From: Eulemur rufifrons | Taxonomy: Eukaryota; Chordata; Mammalia; Primates; Lemuridae | Direction of reading: 5' to 3' | NCBI RefSeq assembly: GCF_041146395.1 | Contig: NC_090989.1 | Location: 238,814,843 to 238,878,842 of the forward strand | Length of the DNA stretch: 64,000 nucleotides | Shown: positions 34,111 to 45,508 of the stretch, piece by piece | How the letters are laid out: each line of letters begins with the position of its first letter | Numbering within the stretch: the first letter of the stretch is position 1 | Translations under genes and position numbers: made by a program | Notes under the pieces: model-generated | What the model saw: only the letters and a program-made list of their open reading frames with translations | Database searches by the model: none | What the model was told of the DNA's origin: nothing

Positions 34111-36060
34111 CCACTCTGCCTCGCAGTTTATCTCATTCTGTGTCATCCTAATGCAGTTTCATTCCATGCTCAAACATATCTACCTCACCACTGTCAAGGG
34201 ACCACCCCCCACTTCCCACGGCAAGGAACACGCTACTGCTGAGGCTCCCCATTCCACTCTTGCATGACTTTCTGCAGCTTATACCTAGTACTTGTCCTGG
34301 AACTTTCATATGAACAATTTAAAAATCATGATTGCCTTTATTATTTTTAAAAAGGCATTATGTCCCTTTGTCCCTTAATCCCCCCTGCCCCCTAAAGCAG
34401 CCCAGTTCTTGAACATCTCGACATGACAGGGTTTTGCCTCTCCCTACCACCCTGGTTTCTCCCCTTTGAACATGGCCCAGGTTGTCAGTCCCCCTCCTAA
34501 AATGTCGTGTTGGAACCCAGAGCACAAGTGGAACAACAGATTCACCTTCCCCTTTCTAGTTTCTATCCTTTTAATGCTGCCTAAGTTTTGTTTAGATTTT
34601 GGTGGTCACATTATTTGGGTAATTACCTTGAGAAATTCATTTTCATCTCTGTATTGTTAAATAAAATAGGTTTAGAAGTCTCAGCTGAGTACATAGTTTG
34701 AGCTTCAAAAAATACTTGTTATATATTCACTTCATCTCGTTTCTGAGTAATTGATGTCTCTGTGCCTATTTCCACTGAAGCTCACTGATGATTTTAGTCC
34801 TTGACCTCGTACTCCAAATTTGGACAAGGATTTTTGCTAGTCTTTTTTAAAAATACCCTCTCTATAGAGGAAAAAGAAACAAACAGACCCTTCTTGTGAT
34901 GAGCACTGCTGGGCTGAGTGTCCCAGCTGAAGGGGAAGTGTCCTGTGCTTGTGCCTCTCCTGACTAATAACCAAGTGGCATGTTTAGCCACAGGAGATAC
35001 TTAGGAAATCTGCCCACTCCAAGTTTAGCCTTGACCTTGGTGAACAGCAAAAATTCTCTGTGTCAATGGCTAAAATTACCTAGTCAGGCCCTCTCCATCC
35101 CTGGCCTGCATGTTCCATCATTTGTTTGTTTGTAGTAGGAAGAGATCATCTTCCAAAGTGGGCCAAAAGCAGATAGATTCAGTTCTACGCCATGTTGAGG
35201 CACAATAGTTTTCTAAATCTGCCTGGGGACTCAAATTAGTTCTGGATGCTTTCCTGTCACTTGGGTGGAGGGCTTGTCCCCAGCATTAATATTGATGGAG
35301 ATACAAATTGTTGCTGCCTTTCCAGTTTTTAACTAGTGCTTAAAGTTGAGTTTTAAACCGTCATAAAGATTAAAAAAAAAAAAACCCCAAACTTGCCAAT
35401 TTCTGTATTTCTTAAAGCAGTAGTTTCTCTCTGATGCCCTTAATTCATAAGAACATTTATCCAGCCAGACCTTTGTCCTGTAATTCTACCTGGAAGCAAC
35501 TTAATCTGTTCGAGGCTGCCGCCTTCTTCCTAAAGACCCATGCAGCAGGTGATCCAATAGGATAAGATCTGAGCCTGCCTGGCGGGCCTGAGTTTTAACA
35601 CATGCCTAAAGCATGTATTTAGCTGTCACTGAGCGATCTGACAGTTTATGGGAGAGGTGCTATGTACAAAGGACCAGCGGTGGGCATGCCCAGCACACAC
35701 CCACTTAGAGCATGCTGTGATCTGCGCTTCTCCTTTCCCCAGAGCCAAACACACGGAATGAAGAGCAGCTTCAACCACTGTAGTAAAAAAAAAACCCCAT
35801 TTACAAGACACTAGCATGAGCCACAGTCATAGCTTTCTTTTGGGGACACCCTACAAGGACATTGATGGAGGTAGAAACAAATATCCAAAAGCAAGTTTGT
35901 TCTTCAAAAGTAAGTTTTTTTGTCTTGGCTTAAAATAGTGCAAGGAATGTTTGATTCTAGCCATTACCGGAGATCCTGGAACCAACCAAGTTTCTTAGCA
36001 CTGGGATTTCTCATTTGTTGGGTTGCATCTAGACTCAGCTCCTAAAATACTGCCTCCTGC
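34111..36060. other. unassigned non-coding DNA
   Basis: No gene or repeat family recognised. Short frames only. Confidence 0.4.
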
Positions 36061-36064
36061 CAAC

Positions 36065-36290
36065 ATGGAACACTTAATGAGCACCATCTAAACACAAAAC
36101 ATAGCACTTCATTACCTTATTTATTCTTTACGAACACCCCACAAGGTAGGCATTATCAATCAGCCCTTTTAGTGATGGGCAAATGAAGCTCTGTGGGGTA
36201 AGGATCTACCCAAGGCCACACAGCTGCTGAGCGTGGCAAAGCAGCCCACAGAGCCGAGGGTCCCACCTCTAAAGCCCACGTTTTCGGCTG
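36065..36290 (-). mobile_element. MIR SINE relic
   Basis: 'acttcattaccttatttattctttacgaacaccccacaaggtaggcattatc', 'gatgggcaaatgaagctctg' and 'aaggccacacagctgctgagcgtggc' form a long antisense MIR. Confidence 0.85.
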
Positions 36291-36649
36291 CCCTCCCCAC
36301 TGCCTCCGCTGGACCCTCTCAGGTCTGTGCCCCATCCCTGCCCCCCCCCGCCCCCCGTTCCTTTCAAACTAAGTGTTAGGATTATCCCAAACCACCTTGT
36401 GCTACCCTCCTTCTCAGGCTTTAAAAACAATCCTACCGTGTTTCTGATAGAGAGAGGAGGGGCTCTATCAGGGGAGAGAAGCTCACCCAGTCGCCAGCTG
36501 GTCCAGCCGTTCCTGCCCAGATACCTGCCCAGCCTGCAGGTGACCCCAGTTCTGGCCTGAATCTGACCACAACCACGTGAGGGACCCCAAGCCAGAACTG
36601 CCCATCTGAGCCCATCAGTCACAGAAACATGAGAAAGAAAACTACCGGA

Positions 36650-37019
36650 GAGAGCTGGAACCCATTCTATTAAGTGAAGTGTCCCAAGAATGGAAAAATA
36701 AGCACCACATGTACTCACCAGCAAATTGGTTTCCCTGATCATCACCTAAGTGCACATTTGGGAATAACACCAATTGGGTGTCGGACTGAGGTGGGGGGTG
36801 GGGGGCGGGGATGGGTGTATACCTACATGATGAGTGCGGTGCGCACTGTCTGGGGAATGGACATGCTTGAAGCTCTGATTCGGGGGGATGGGCGGGACAT
36901 GGGCAATGTATATAACCTGAACTTTTGTACCCCCATGATAAGCTGAAATAAATAATATAAAAAAAAGGAAAAAAAAAGAAAAGAAAAAAAGAAACAGAAA
37001 AAAAAAAAGAAAAAAAAGA
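36650..37019 (+). mobile_element. young strepsirrhine L1, 5'-truncated 3' end
   Basis: About 370 bases: 'gaatggaaaaataagcaccacatgtactcacc', a strong G-run block (36793-36815), 'tatacctacatgatgagtgcggtgcgcac', 'cttttgtacccccatgataagctgaaataaat', then a long A/GAAA tail. The layout parallels the human L1 3' UTR (G-rich tract, then 'tatacctaatgctagatgacgag...'), but the text is a different lineage. Flanking repeats are AAAGAAAACTACCGGA (36634-36649) and AAAGAAAGCTACCGGA (37020-37035). Heavily 5'-truncated and recent. Confidence 0.85.
36793..36815 (+). other. G-quadruplex tract of L1 3' UTR
   Basis: GGGGGG T GGGGGG C GGGG AT GGG. A G-rich 3' UTR tract is a conserved trait of mammalian L1. Confidence 0.7.
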
Positions 37020-37238
37020 AAAGAAAGCTACCGGAAGTTGTTCGGGGCTCCTCTAAAGGGGCGGGAGAAGAAGGCTTTTGTTGGGTGAATACAGAAGCAA
37101 GACAAAGAAAATATATTTGGTTGGTTAAAGTGGAGTAGTAGCCTTATCTGGATCATTCCAGTCCAGAGCCCCTAGCTGGAAATTAGTTGGGAATCTCTCA
37201 TTGGTTAAACTTAAATTTCATTTTCCTAGAATATAAGT

Positions 37239-37274
37239 TCCCTGGTGGTCTAGTGGTTAGGATTCGGTGCTCTC
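37239..37274 (+). pseudogene. retroposed 5' half of tRNA-Glu(CTC)
   Basis: The 36 bases from TCCCTGGTGGTCTAGTGGTT to the anticodon CTC match mammalian tRNA-Glu(CTC), with one C-to-T change in the anticodon arm (GGTGCTCTC for GGCGCTCTC). The 3' half of the tRNA is absent and there is no A tail. The fragment lies between direct repeats TCATTTTCCTAGAA (37218-37231 and 37283-37296), exact over 14 bases and 17 of 19 when extended. This fits L1-driven insertion of a 3'-truncated tRNA or tRNA half. The few bases TCTCTTTC between the tRNA part and the second repeat are unexplained. It cannot make a tRNA. Confidence 0.8.
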
Positions 37275-37539
37275 TCTCTTTCTCATTTTCCTAGAACATG
37301 ACCAATTACATTCAGTTGGATTTTGGTTTTCTTACGTAGGAACCCAGGGCACTGGAGCTGCCTTAGTCTAATGACCTCTTAATTATTTTAACTGATCTCA
37401 GGCATTTTTTTCCTCTGGGAAGGGGGAGGGACACCACCTCAATTAGTTCTTGTCACAGGAACACAACACTGCCTTCGGAGGAAGCCAGGCTATGCCCTTG
37501 GTGGTGGCTGCCTCTGTGTGGGTGAGGGGTCTAACAGCA

Positions 37540-37925
37540 TCTTGCTCTACCCTCAAAACCTTTTCGTTAGCAGCTCCCTGTCTCTAGAACATTCTTTCTC
37601 TTTCCTCCCCACTCTCTGCAGGTCTCTCTACTCAAGTATTACCTTCTTGGATCTGCTGGCCACCCTACATCACCTAGCACCCCTCCATCACTCCCCATCC
37701 CCATCCCCTTATCTGGCTTTCCCTGACTTCTCCTTAGCAGTTATCACCATCTGACACGTTAGTCTGTTTGTCCATTGTTCTTCTCTCTACTGAAATGTAA
37801 GCTCCGGGAGGGCAGGGATTTTTGCTGCTTTGTTCAGTGACGCATCCCCAGTACCCCAGACAGTGCCTGGCATACTCAATGCATGTCTGTTCCATAGACG
37901 AATGAATGATACCTCTTCCCATGAG
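37540..37925 (+). mobile_element. LINE-2 relic, 3' end (sense)
   Basis: 'ctctagaacattctttctctttcc', 'agcagttatcaccatctgacac', 'ctgaaatgtaagctccgggagggcagggatttttgc' and 'gtaccccagacagtgcctggcatactcaatgcatg' are the LINE-2 3' end in order. ORFs at 37518 (+), 37734 (-) and 37787 (-) are shadows. Confidence 0.8.
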
Positions 37926-37979
37926 AATAGGTGACTCAGGGCAGTAGATTTTAAACTGCCCTGGATAAGCCAAGCCAGA

Positions 37980-38775
37980 AACTTGGAATTCACCCTAGGC
38001 TCTTTCCTCTCCCCAACATTCAATATCCTTCAACTAGTTCTACCTACTTGATGTCTCTAAACTTAGTCCTCATCTCTCTACCCTCATTCCCAGTTCAGAC
38101 CCACATCATCTCTAACCAAGTTGTAGCCTTGGCCTCACGCTGATTTCTCCTGACTTAGTTCATCACCCTCCAAATCATCCTTCTCACTGTAGCCTGAGGG
38201 TATTTCCGGCGCACAAAGCTGCTAGTGGCCCTCCCTGGCCCAAGAAACTTCAAAGTCGTCCCATTTCCCTCACAGTAAACCCAAACTCTGCTGCACGACA
38301 TACACAGATCTTGACACTCTGGCTTCCACTTCAGTCTTAGCCTTATCTGTGATAGCTTTTCCCTTGGACTTAAAGTCCCGTCCATCCTCTCCTCACTTCT
38401 CCATACCCAAGCCCCATTCACCTGGTTCCAGAGCCAGGACATTCTAGTCAGACAGAGAAGCATGGACAGTGGGGGTGTGGGGGGTGGGGGTGGGGGTGGC
38501 TCTCTGAGCTGAGAGTCTTCCCAGACTCCAAAACAAACGAAACACACAGCTCCTGTTTCTTCACGCCCCAGCCCTCTTCTGGGTTCACGCAGGGCCCTGT
38601 GGTTCCCTTTGCCAATGATGTCACTGCAACACTTGCGCATTAATCCCTCTTACCCAGTAAACTGTGAGCTTCTTGTGGACAAGGTCTTCTCGTGAATTGT
38701 ATGCTCAGAGTCTCAGAGGGCGACGAGCACATGGTAGGCACAGAGGAAACACTGGTTGAAAGACGAGTGAATATA
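37980..38775 (+). mobile_element. second LINE-2 relic (sense)
   Basis: Starts with the upstream LINE-2 part ('acttggaattcaccctaggctctttcc', 'cagtaaacccaaactctgctg') and closes at 38655-38770 with another LINE-2 3' end ('aaactgtgagcttcttgtggacaaggtc', 'gcacatggtaggcacagaggaaac'). It directly follows the copy ending at 37925 in the same orientation, so two LINE-2 copies lie head-to-tail. The 161-codon minus ORF (38155-38640) is antisense to it and not a gene. Confidence 0.65.
38471..38496 (+). other. strong G-quadruplex-capable tract
   Basis: GGGGG TGT GGGGGG T GGGGG T GGGGG: four runs of five or six G with loops of 1-3 bases, inside the LINE-2 relic. Confidence 0.7.
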
Positions 38776-40744
38776 ATTTTACCAAACATGCTAATTTGAT
38801 TCACATACATTGAAAGAAAAATATAATAATCTTTTAAAAATAGAAAATACCCCAAATTATCTAAAAATAACTCATCTTCCTAATAAAACAATTTTTATAT
38901 TTTATATACAGCCTTCTCCAGGGTATGCAGTGTCCTTGTTTTGTATTTGTGTACCTATGTGCCTTTAAAAGTGAATGTTCTTAATACAGAATGCAGAAAG
39001 ATACAACTTGAAAGAAATCATCAACATGATGCTCAGGCACTTAATTTTGGTGCTTTGAGCACTGACGTGTGTTTCGTGTGTTCTGGTGCAGGTGCAGGGC
39101 CCGTGGGGCAGCCCTTTCTCCGGGCCACCTCCCCAGCATCCCCCCTTCCTGCCCTGGGGTTGACGGCACTTAGAGACGGAAGTGGTTGTACAGTCTCCAA
39201 GGTCTATTTAATCTTTGGCCTAGTTACTGAATTTGCCAAAAAGGAGGCCAATTAGTTCCAGGTGTGATGCTGGGGTCTCTGAAGTGGAACTTCCCTATTG
39301 GGAAGTTGGCTCACACCTGCCTGCAAATGGCTCCAACATCGTTACCAAGCCTCTCTCTTGCCTATGGGCTGGGAAGGGAACTCTGTTCACTTGTTTTATT
39401 TCAAAGTCAGCGTCCCATATCTCCTTGAGAATCAAGCGTGCATTTGGTAATGTTCCTTCCACAGTGTGAGAATTCAATGCTATTTATGTCATAGAAGTTA
39501 CAAGTAAGAAATGACACTCTGAGAGATCTCAAAGCGTACTTTTATTGAAAAAAAAAAAAAAGAAACCATTTCCCCCTCTTCACCAGTTTAAAAGGACATC
39601 TGTGTTGATGAAGCCAGTCTTGCCCCTCATTCATGGTGTGGCTGTTTTTGCCCAATGGGTGATCTGTCCCCAGGGAGGATGATGTAACAGTTTCTTTCTT
39701 CATGAAGGAGCATAAAGAAAAACTGTGCCGAATTTCCCGTCCCGTAAAACCCCCTGCTTAATGCTTTCCAGTGTAGAATGCTCATCTTATACACCCCTGC
39801 AATGTTCCCAATTACAACGTTCCTTTGTCCAGCCCCAGGGAAAACCAATTTTACTATTAGTTGTACACACTTGTGGATCCATGTTTTCATTCTCAACCAA
39901 GAATCATGGCAAATTCTCAGCAACTGATGTATATATGGGGAACTAACGTTGTTCATTCTTTAAAAAGCTCCCTATAGTATCAGATGTCACATGAAATTCA
40001 TAGGGACAGGCAGGCAGCCCCAACTCCCTAAATGCCTGTGGCTCACTCCGTTCTTCCCCAACTCCTGCCAGGCCCTCAGTCCCTGTGGTTTAAACAGAGG
40101 CCTGTGACCTCAGCCTTGAACTTTGGAGAGGTTGTTCCCACCCAGATATAAGGAACATCTATGAGCAGAACATGAGGATTTGATTAGAAAATGCATTCAG
40201 GAGGTTGGACGGCTATGTACCAAGAAATGTTCCCTCATTCTTATGTAGTGTATAAAAGCAGTGAACAATTTAGGGTCGATTAAGAAATATTGGAATTCTA
40301 CAGCATAGGATGTGAACTCTTTTCAAAATGGAAACAGAGGAAGTTCCTTATTTGTAGCATGAGAGTCTAATTTAAACATCAAACAAATTTAAGAGCACAG
40401 TTTAAGGTAGGTGTGTATTTTCTGCTCCATAAAGATCACAATTCTTAACCAGGCACCAATCTTTTATAAATGTTGAGGACCATATCCTTATTGGAGCTCT
40501 AGTAAAACTGGAATATTTTCATAGCACCAAAAAGGAACAATTTAATTATTAAACCACATTGTTATATTCTGTCCAATGCATTTACTTAAGGCATCAAATT
40601 TTCTAATATTCCCTCTAAGGTCATTATATGAGGCATGATTCTTATAAAGTAACTCCTAATCTTTTGAATGTAAGATAACATAAAGCATAAAAGAGTATGT
40701 CAATGTTTGTGGGAGAAAAGAGTCCCCTTTTGAGAGAATGCTAT
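38776..40744. other. unassigned non-coding DNA
   Basis: No gene or repeat family recognised. Contains an A15 run near 39547 and GC-richer DNA at 39080-39180. Confidence 0.4.
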
Positions 40745-41135
40745 TTTTAGCCCATTTCTGCTGCTGTAACAAAATACCACAGACTGGGTAATCAATATAT
40801 AATAGACATTTATGTCTCGTAGTTCTGGAGGCTAGGACACCCAAGATCAAGGTGCCAACAGATTCAGTGTCTGGTAAGGGCTCCTTCTCTGCTTCCAAGA
40901 TGTCACTTGTTGCCGCATCCTCTGAAGATGACCACTGTGTCCTCACATGAGGGAAGGGACAGAAGGGGAAAACAGGCTCCCTCACATCCTTTATAAAGGC
41001 ACTAATCCCATTCATGAGAGTGGAGCCCTCATGACCTAATTATCTCCTAAAGGCCCTGCCTCTTAATACTATTGCATTGGAAATTTAGTTGCAACCTGAA
41101 TTTTTGAGGGATACAGACATTCAGACCATAGCTGT
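40745..41135 (-). mobile_element. MLT1 LTR (ERVL-MaLR), antisense
   Basis: Antisense MLT1 order: 'ctgctgtaacaaaataccacagactgggtaa', 'gtagttctggaggctaggacacccaagatcaaggtgccaacagattcagtgtctggt', 'gtgtcctcacatgagggaaggg', 'actaatcccattcatgagagtggagccctcatgacctaatta' and 'ttcagaccatagc'. Solo LTR; no internal viral sequence beside it. Confidence 0.9.
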
Positions 41136-43420
41136 GCTAAAAAGAAAATTAAAGATAATAAATAATGCTGGTAATAAGTTACTAAATAAAATATATGCAC
41201 CCCTGCTTTAAGATTAAATTCATTTAGAAAAGTTAACATTTGGTGCTTTGTAAATTTCTTTAGACGAACACTAGTCCTAAGTGATAGATTAAGATTCTTT
41301 TGTCCAGAAGTTACTGAGAGGTTAAGGACAGATGGTAGACTAAAGTATCATTTAGATCGTCAATATAGCTCTGAACCTATGGGAGATGGTGGGAAGAAAA
41401 GGATCAGAAATGATGGAGAGGCAGTTGCCATGCATTAGTTTTGTCAAAGGCATTGGAGACTTTAAAACTCATTTAACTCTGGATACATAGTTGAGCCAGT
41501 AACCATTTGATACTGATGTTCAGCAAAGACTTAAAATCAATGGTTAGATACATTTCAACAGTCTTCTTTCTGACAAAAACAGAAGTCCTTCATTTTAATT
41601 AGTGAGAATTAGTGATTTTGGAAACTTGACCTTCTGGTTATGAACATCAAGGAAAACAGTGAGACCTATATTATGGGAGTTTGCCAATGTTTATGTCACA
41701 ACGACATACATTGTGCACATCACATGCATCAGATTCTTTTGGGATGAAGTGGGACGTAAATACATTTTAATCAAATCCTCAGGCATAGTTGAGCGAAAAC
41801 TTTTGTTTCAAATACATAAGATTGACTTTAGGAAAATACTCCTCTCTGGAAATATTTCTATATTTCTATATTCTAATAAGATTTCTACTTATTTTAAGCT
41901 TTGTTTACTTATAAGTTTTTTTTTTTTTAACAATCTTTCCTATTTTAGCTGAATTAAAAATAATGACACTACTTGTTTGGGAAATATGATATGCTAGAGA
42001 GAGTCCTGGTAGGAATATAGAAAATGTCCCTAGTATTAAGCTAGAAGATATGTCATCTGGGGCTTATAAGCTTTCCATAGACAATTTTTAACCCTCATTT
42101 TCTGAGCAGATGTTCTCTTCATTTTAAGTGGCTCTATGATTAATGTACCAGTAGAAGGCAAAGGTGTTTTCAATATTTCGTGCTCATCGTGTGAGTCATG
42201 CTGCATGTATCGTGCATCTATACCTTTGAAAATTATTTGATTTATCCTGCATTAGTGTACACTTGTTGGTGTGGAAAGATTTCCTCAAGTTAAATTCAGA
42301 TCTGTAATTGCCTTTTTATATTCCTACCTCTTTATTAACACATTTCCTTTGTTTCCTTTTGCTGTGGTGGTGTTGCTTTTCTTTCCTTCCTTTAGCCTTC
42401 TCTCTGAATGAGAGTCGAGCTGGCTGAGTATCCCACCAGCCACAAATGCTCTTGTTGGAGTGCTTGAATATCCTGCTTACTCCTCTCGCCAATATTCCAG
42501 ACCCTTCCTCAGCATCCTCTTGGTCGGGAGAGTGCTTGGTATGTTGGAGAGGGAGACAAAGTGTGCTTCTTTTTATTTTGGAGGTAAACTGAGAACAGTC
42601 TTCCAGAAAATCATTCTCTTTCTCTCCATCTCTCCATCATCAACTGTGAGTATCTCCTTTCCAAAAACAAAAAACAATAGTCTGTAACCTGGCAGGTGCA
42701 CTGTCTTCTAGGTTGAGCTCACAGAGTGTTGTAATTCAATGCTAATATGGCAAAACAATACTTTTGAGTCATTAACAAATGAGTTTCCTCCTACCTCCCT
42801 GTAGGTAATTTTCCCCTTTTCCTTGTTTCCGTGCAGCAAGGAGCTAGCCTCAGGGAAGAGACGCAACAGGACTTAAAACTTTGCTACCTATGTGTTGGAA
42901 AAACCTAAGCACATAAATAAGATTATGCTGGGTGCCTCTGAGGCAAACTTCAAGAGAGAAGGATCATCAATCAGAAGCCTCAGTTGGCACCTTGACTATC
43001 TGCTTCAAGAAACAGAGAATAGCTTCCTTCTTCCCAGTGTTTCTAGGCTAGAAAATATCCCCAAGAATTGGGGTGGGGCTAAAGGCAGAGGGTTGCTATT
43101 ATCAGAGCTTTGGAGTTTCCTGGTCTGGTGCTCAGGGCTGGAAACAGGAGGAACTCAGACCTCACATAGTCATTTGCCTGTGTTTAACTGCATGTCTCTG
43201 TCAGAGTGTGCGGGAGGATTCTCTATCGGCCGACTTGGCCTGGTTTTCAGGCCTCTGGAGTAGAGTCCCAGAGAGCTGTCAAGATGCCAGGGAAGGAACT
43301 GCTCCCTGCTGTGTTTAGGCAGATAATGCCACAGCCAGCCTCAGTGAGATCTGTGTGTCTCGAATGAGGAGTAGAGGAGTACGCCAGACTACAGGGCCAT
43401 GTGGGCATGAATGAAGGCTG
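41136..43420. other. unassigned non-coding DNA
   Basis: No gene or repeat recognised between the two MLT1 LTRs. It shows no viral coding motif, so it is not the interior of one provirus as far as can be seen. Confidence 0.4.
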
Positions 43421-43790
43421 TCATCCTAGTCTGTTTGTGCTTCTGTAACAAAATACCACAGAGTGGGTACTTTGTAAAGAACAGAAATTTATTTCTGAAA
43501 GTCCAGGAGGCTGGGAAGTCCAAGGAAAAGGTGCTGACACCTGGGGAGGGCTGCTCTCTGCTTCTGAGATGGCACCTTGTGACCGTGTCCTCAGCTGGCA
43601 GAAGAGCGGAAGAGCAAAAAAAGGACTGAATGCTGGATAAAGCCTCTTTGATAAAGACCTTAATCCCGTTCACAGGGCTCTGCCTCATGACTTAATCACC
43701 TTCTAAAGGCCCCATCTCTTAGGACTGTCACATTGGTGATTATGTTTCAACACATCAACTCTGGGGGACATTCAGACAGCAGTAGCTGTG
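43421..43790 (-). mobile_element. MLT1 LTR (ERVL-MaLR), antisense
   Basis: Same order as 40745-41135: 'cttctgtaacaaaataccacagagtgggtac', 'agaacagaaatttatttctgaaagtccaggaggctgggaagtccaagg', 'ttaatcccgttcacagggctctgcctcatgacttaatcacc' and 'gggggacattcagacagcag'. Solo LTR. The two copies differ enough to be separate insertions. Confidence 0.9.
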
Positions 43791-44190
43791 GCAGGACAAC
43801 CAGTGTAGAGAGGAGTTGAGGGTTGAACGTTCCACTCCCCCACCCTATTATGACGACACACATTCCTGAAAGTTACAGGGACCTAGGAGAAATGTTTAAT
43901 TTTATTAATTAAAAAAAATTTAAAAAATCTTTTTGACTTTTTGAGTAGTAAATGAAATATTAATATATACTCACTATATTCATATGTTTGGCATTTTGTT
44001 GCAATTTTACAACAGTGACTTTATATCATTTATAAAAGTAATAAATGCTTATTATAAAAAAAAAACCAAAGAAAGCAACATATACCAAATACTGTCACTG
44101 AGAGAAAACATTACTATGTTAATAGTTGGTGAACCTCATTCTAGATGTATCTCTATGGGTAACCACAGATAACAGGAGGGTGAGGGGAGG

Positions 44191-44214
44191 GAGAGAGAGA
44201 GAGAGAGAGAGAGA
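44191..44214. repeat. (GA)n microsatellite
   Basis: Twelve uninterrupted GA units, preceded by a G-rich run. Confidence 0.95.
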
Positions 44215-44519
44215 ATTTTATTAAGATAGGATCATACTATATATGCTATATTTAAGTAAAAAGGAATATACTTAATTGAATTTCATATATAGAAAAAACA
44301 ATATTGAAATAAAACTAAAGGAATTGTTGTGCTTCACATAATTGTTTCCTTATCATAACAGATACTAGTTTGTATAAGATTCCTTGAAAGTTAAGGGGGA
44401 AAAATATTAGACTGACATCATTACATTTGTTTATAACAACACCTTTGGACTATGTAAAGTATCAATTGATTCCCTGATAGAAAAGATGAGATTAGTATTT
44501 CTGCACTTCCTCCCCCTTT

Positions 44520-44895
44520 CCTCCCCCAAGTCCTGTATTTAGTTAAAGTCCCATCTCAATAACTTTGGGCTTGGCCACGTCACCTATTTTGGCCAAGGAA
44601 TTGCGATTGGACCTGATGTTTGCCTCTTCTAAGCAGAAGGTTTTCATGGGAATGTGTGCTGTGGCTTGCGATTGCTTGGTTTATCTCCACAGTGGAAACA
44701 GCATGTTCTGAAGAGGAGCTTCTCCTTCAGTCTGGATTCAGCAAGGAGAAAATGTGTGGAGATGAACCCAACATAGCCACCGCTGATTTACTGCTCGTAT
44801 CTCACGTGAGCAAGAAACAAATGTTTATTATTATAAGCCAGAAGGATATTAGTTATGTTTGTTACAGCATTAAAAGTAGTAAGTTTAAAAAAAAA
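44520..44895 (+). mobile_element. MLT1-like LTR relic (sense), tentative
   Basis: The 3' part, 'gagcaagaaacaaatgtttattattataagccagaagg...gttatgtttgttacagca', resembles the 3' end of MaLR LTRs ('..aataaa.gtttattgttttaagccactgag..ttgttacagca'). The 128-codon ORF at 44620 runs through it and is not a gene. Confidence 0.4.
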
Positions 44896-44999
44896 ACTTT
44901 GTATGTTTATATTCTGTCCTACAAACACAATATCTTCAGTTATGTTTTATATATAAATGGATTTAGTGTTAGCACCAATTTTTCACTATGGTATCTCCA

Positions 45000-45480
45000 T
45001 TTCTGAATGATTTATTTTTATTCATCTCTTAGTTAGCTAGATTTCATCATCAAATAGGTTTTTTCCAGAAGGGTTCACAGTTGTTATGTTTTGTGAGTTT
45101 TTCAAATTTGTGAATACCTTCTTGATGCCTTTCTCTACTTGAATATGAACTTAGCTGGGTATGGTATTCTTGTACTATAATTTCTTTACCTTAGAGTTTT
45201 GACAAGAATGTCAAAAAATAGTTAAATGATGCTTATAGGAAAATTTAGAGGCCAGGCTGGCATTTTTTTCCCTTATAAGTAACTTTTTCTTTTGCCTGAA
45301 TACCTCATTCATTCTTTATTTGTTCGTTTCTTTGAATTTCAATAAAGGAACCAGGATATGTCTCTACATGGATCATTATTTAGCAGGTTTTTTTCAGGTT
45401 CTTTTCTATCACTAGGTTTTTCTTTTCATGGAAATTTTTCTTTATTATAGCTCTGAATTTTTTTTTTTCTGTTTTATTTA
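45000..45480 (-). mobile_element. possible L1M relic (antisense), weak
   Basis: 'gaatatgaacttagctgggtatggtattcttg' resembles the antisense L1M segment better preserved at 22105-22155 and 62945-63000. The rest is too decayed to assign. Confidence 0.3.
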
Positions 45481-45508
45481 CTGGATGTTTTACTTCAAGG
45501 ACACCAAA

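Noticed and set aside
36269..36745. 158-codon minus-strand ORF
   Set aside because: It spans a MIR, a C-rich run and the 5' edge of the young L1; glycine-rich from low complexity, no domain.
37239..37274. Functional tRNA-Glu gene
   Set aside because: The T arm and acceptor 3' strand are absent, so no tRNA or internal B box can form.
38155..38640. 161-codon minus-strand ORF
   Set aside because: It lies antisense to a LINE-2 relic and includes a poly-proline run caused by the G-quadruplex tract.
40745..43790. Two MLT1 LTRs in the same orientation as the ends of one provirus
   Set aside because: The copies are too different from each other and the 2.3 kb between them has no retroviral coding trace; treated as two solo LTRs.
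44620..45006. 128-codon ORF with a hydrophobic start resembling a signal peptide
   Set aside because: It runs through an MLT1-like LTR relic into AT-rich DNA; no conserved domain and no transcript context.
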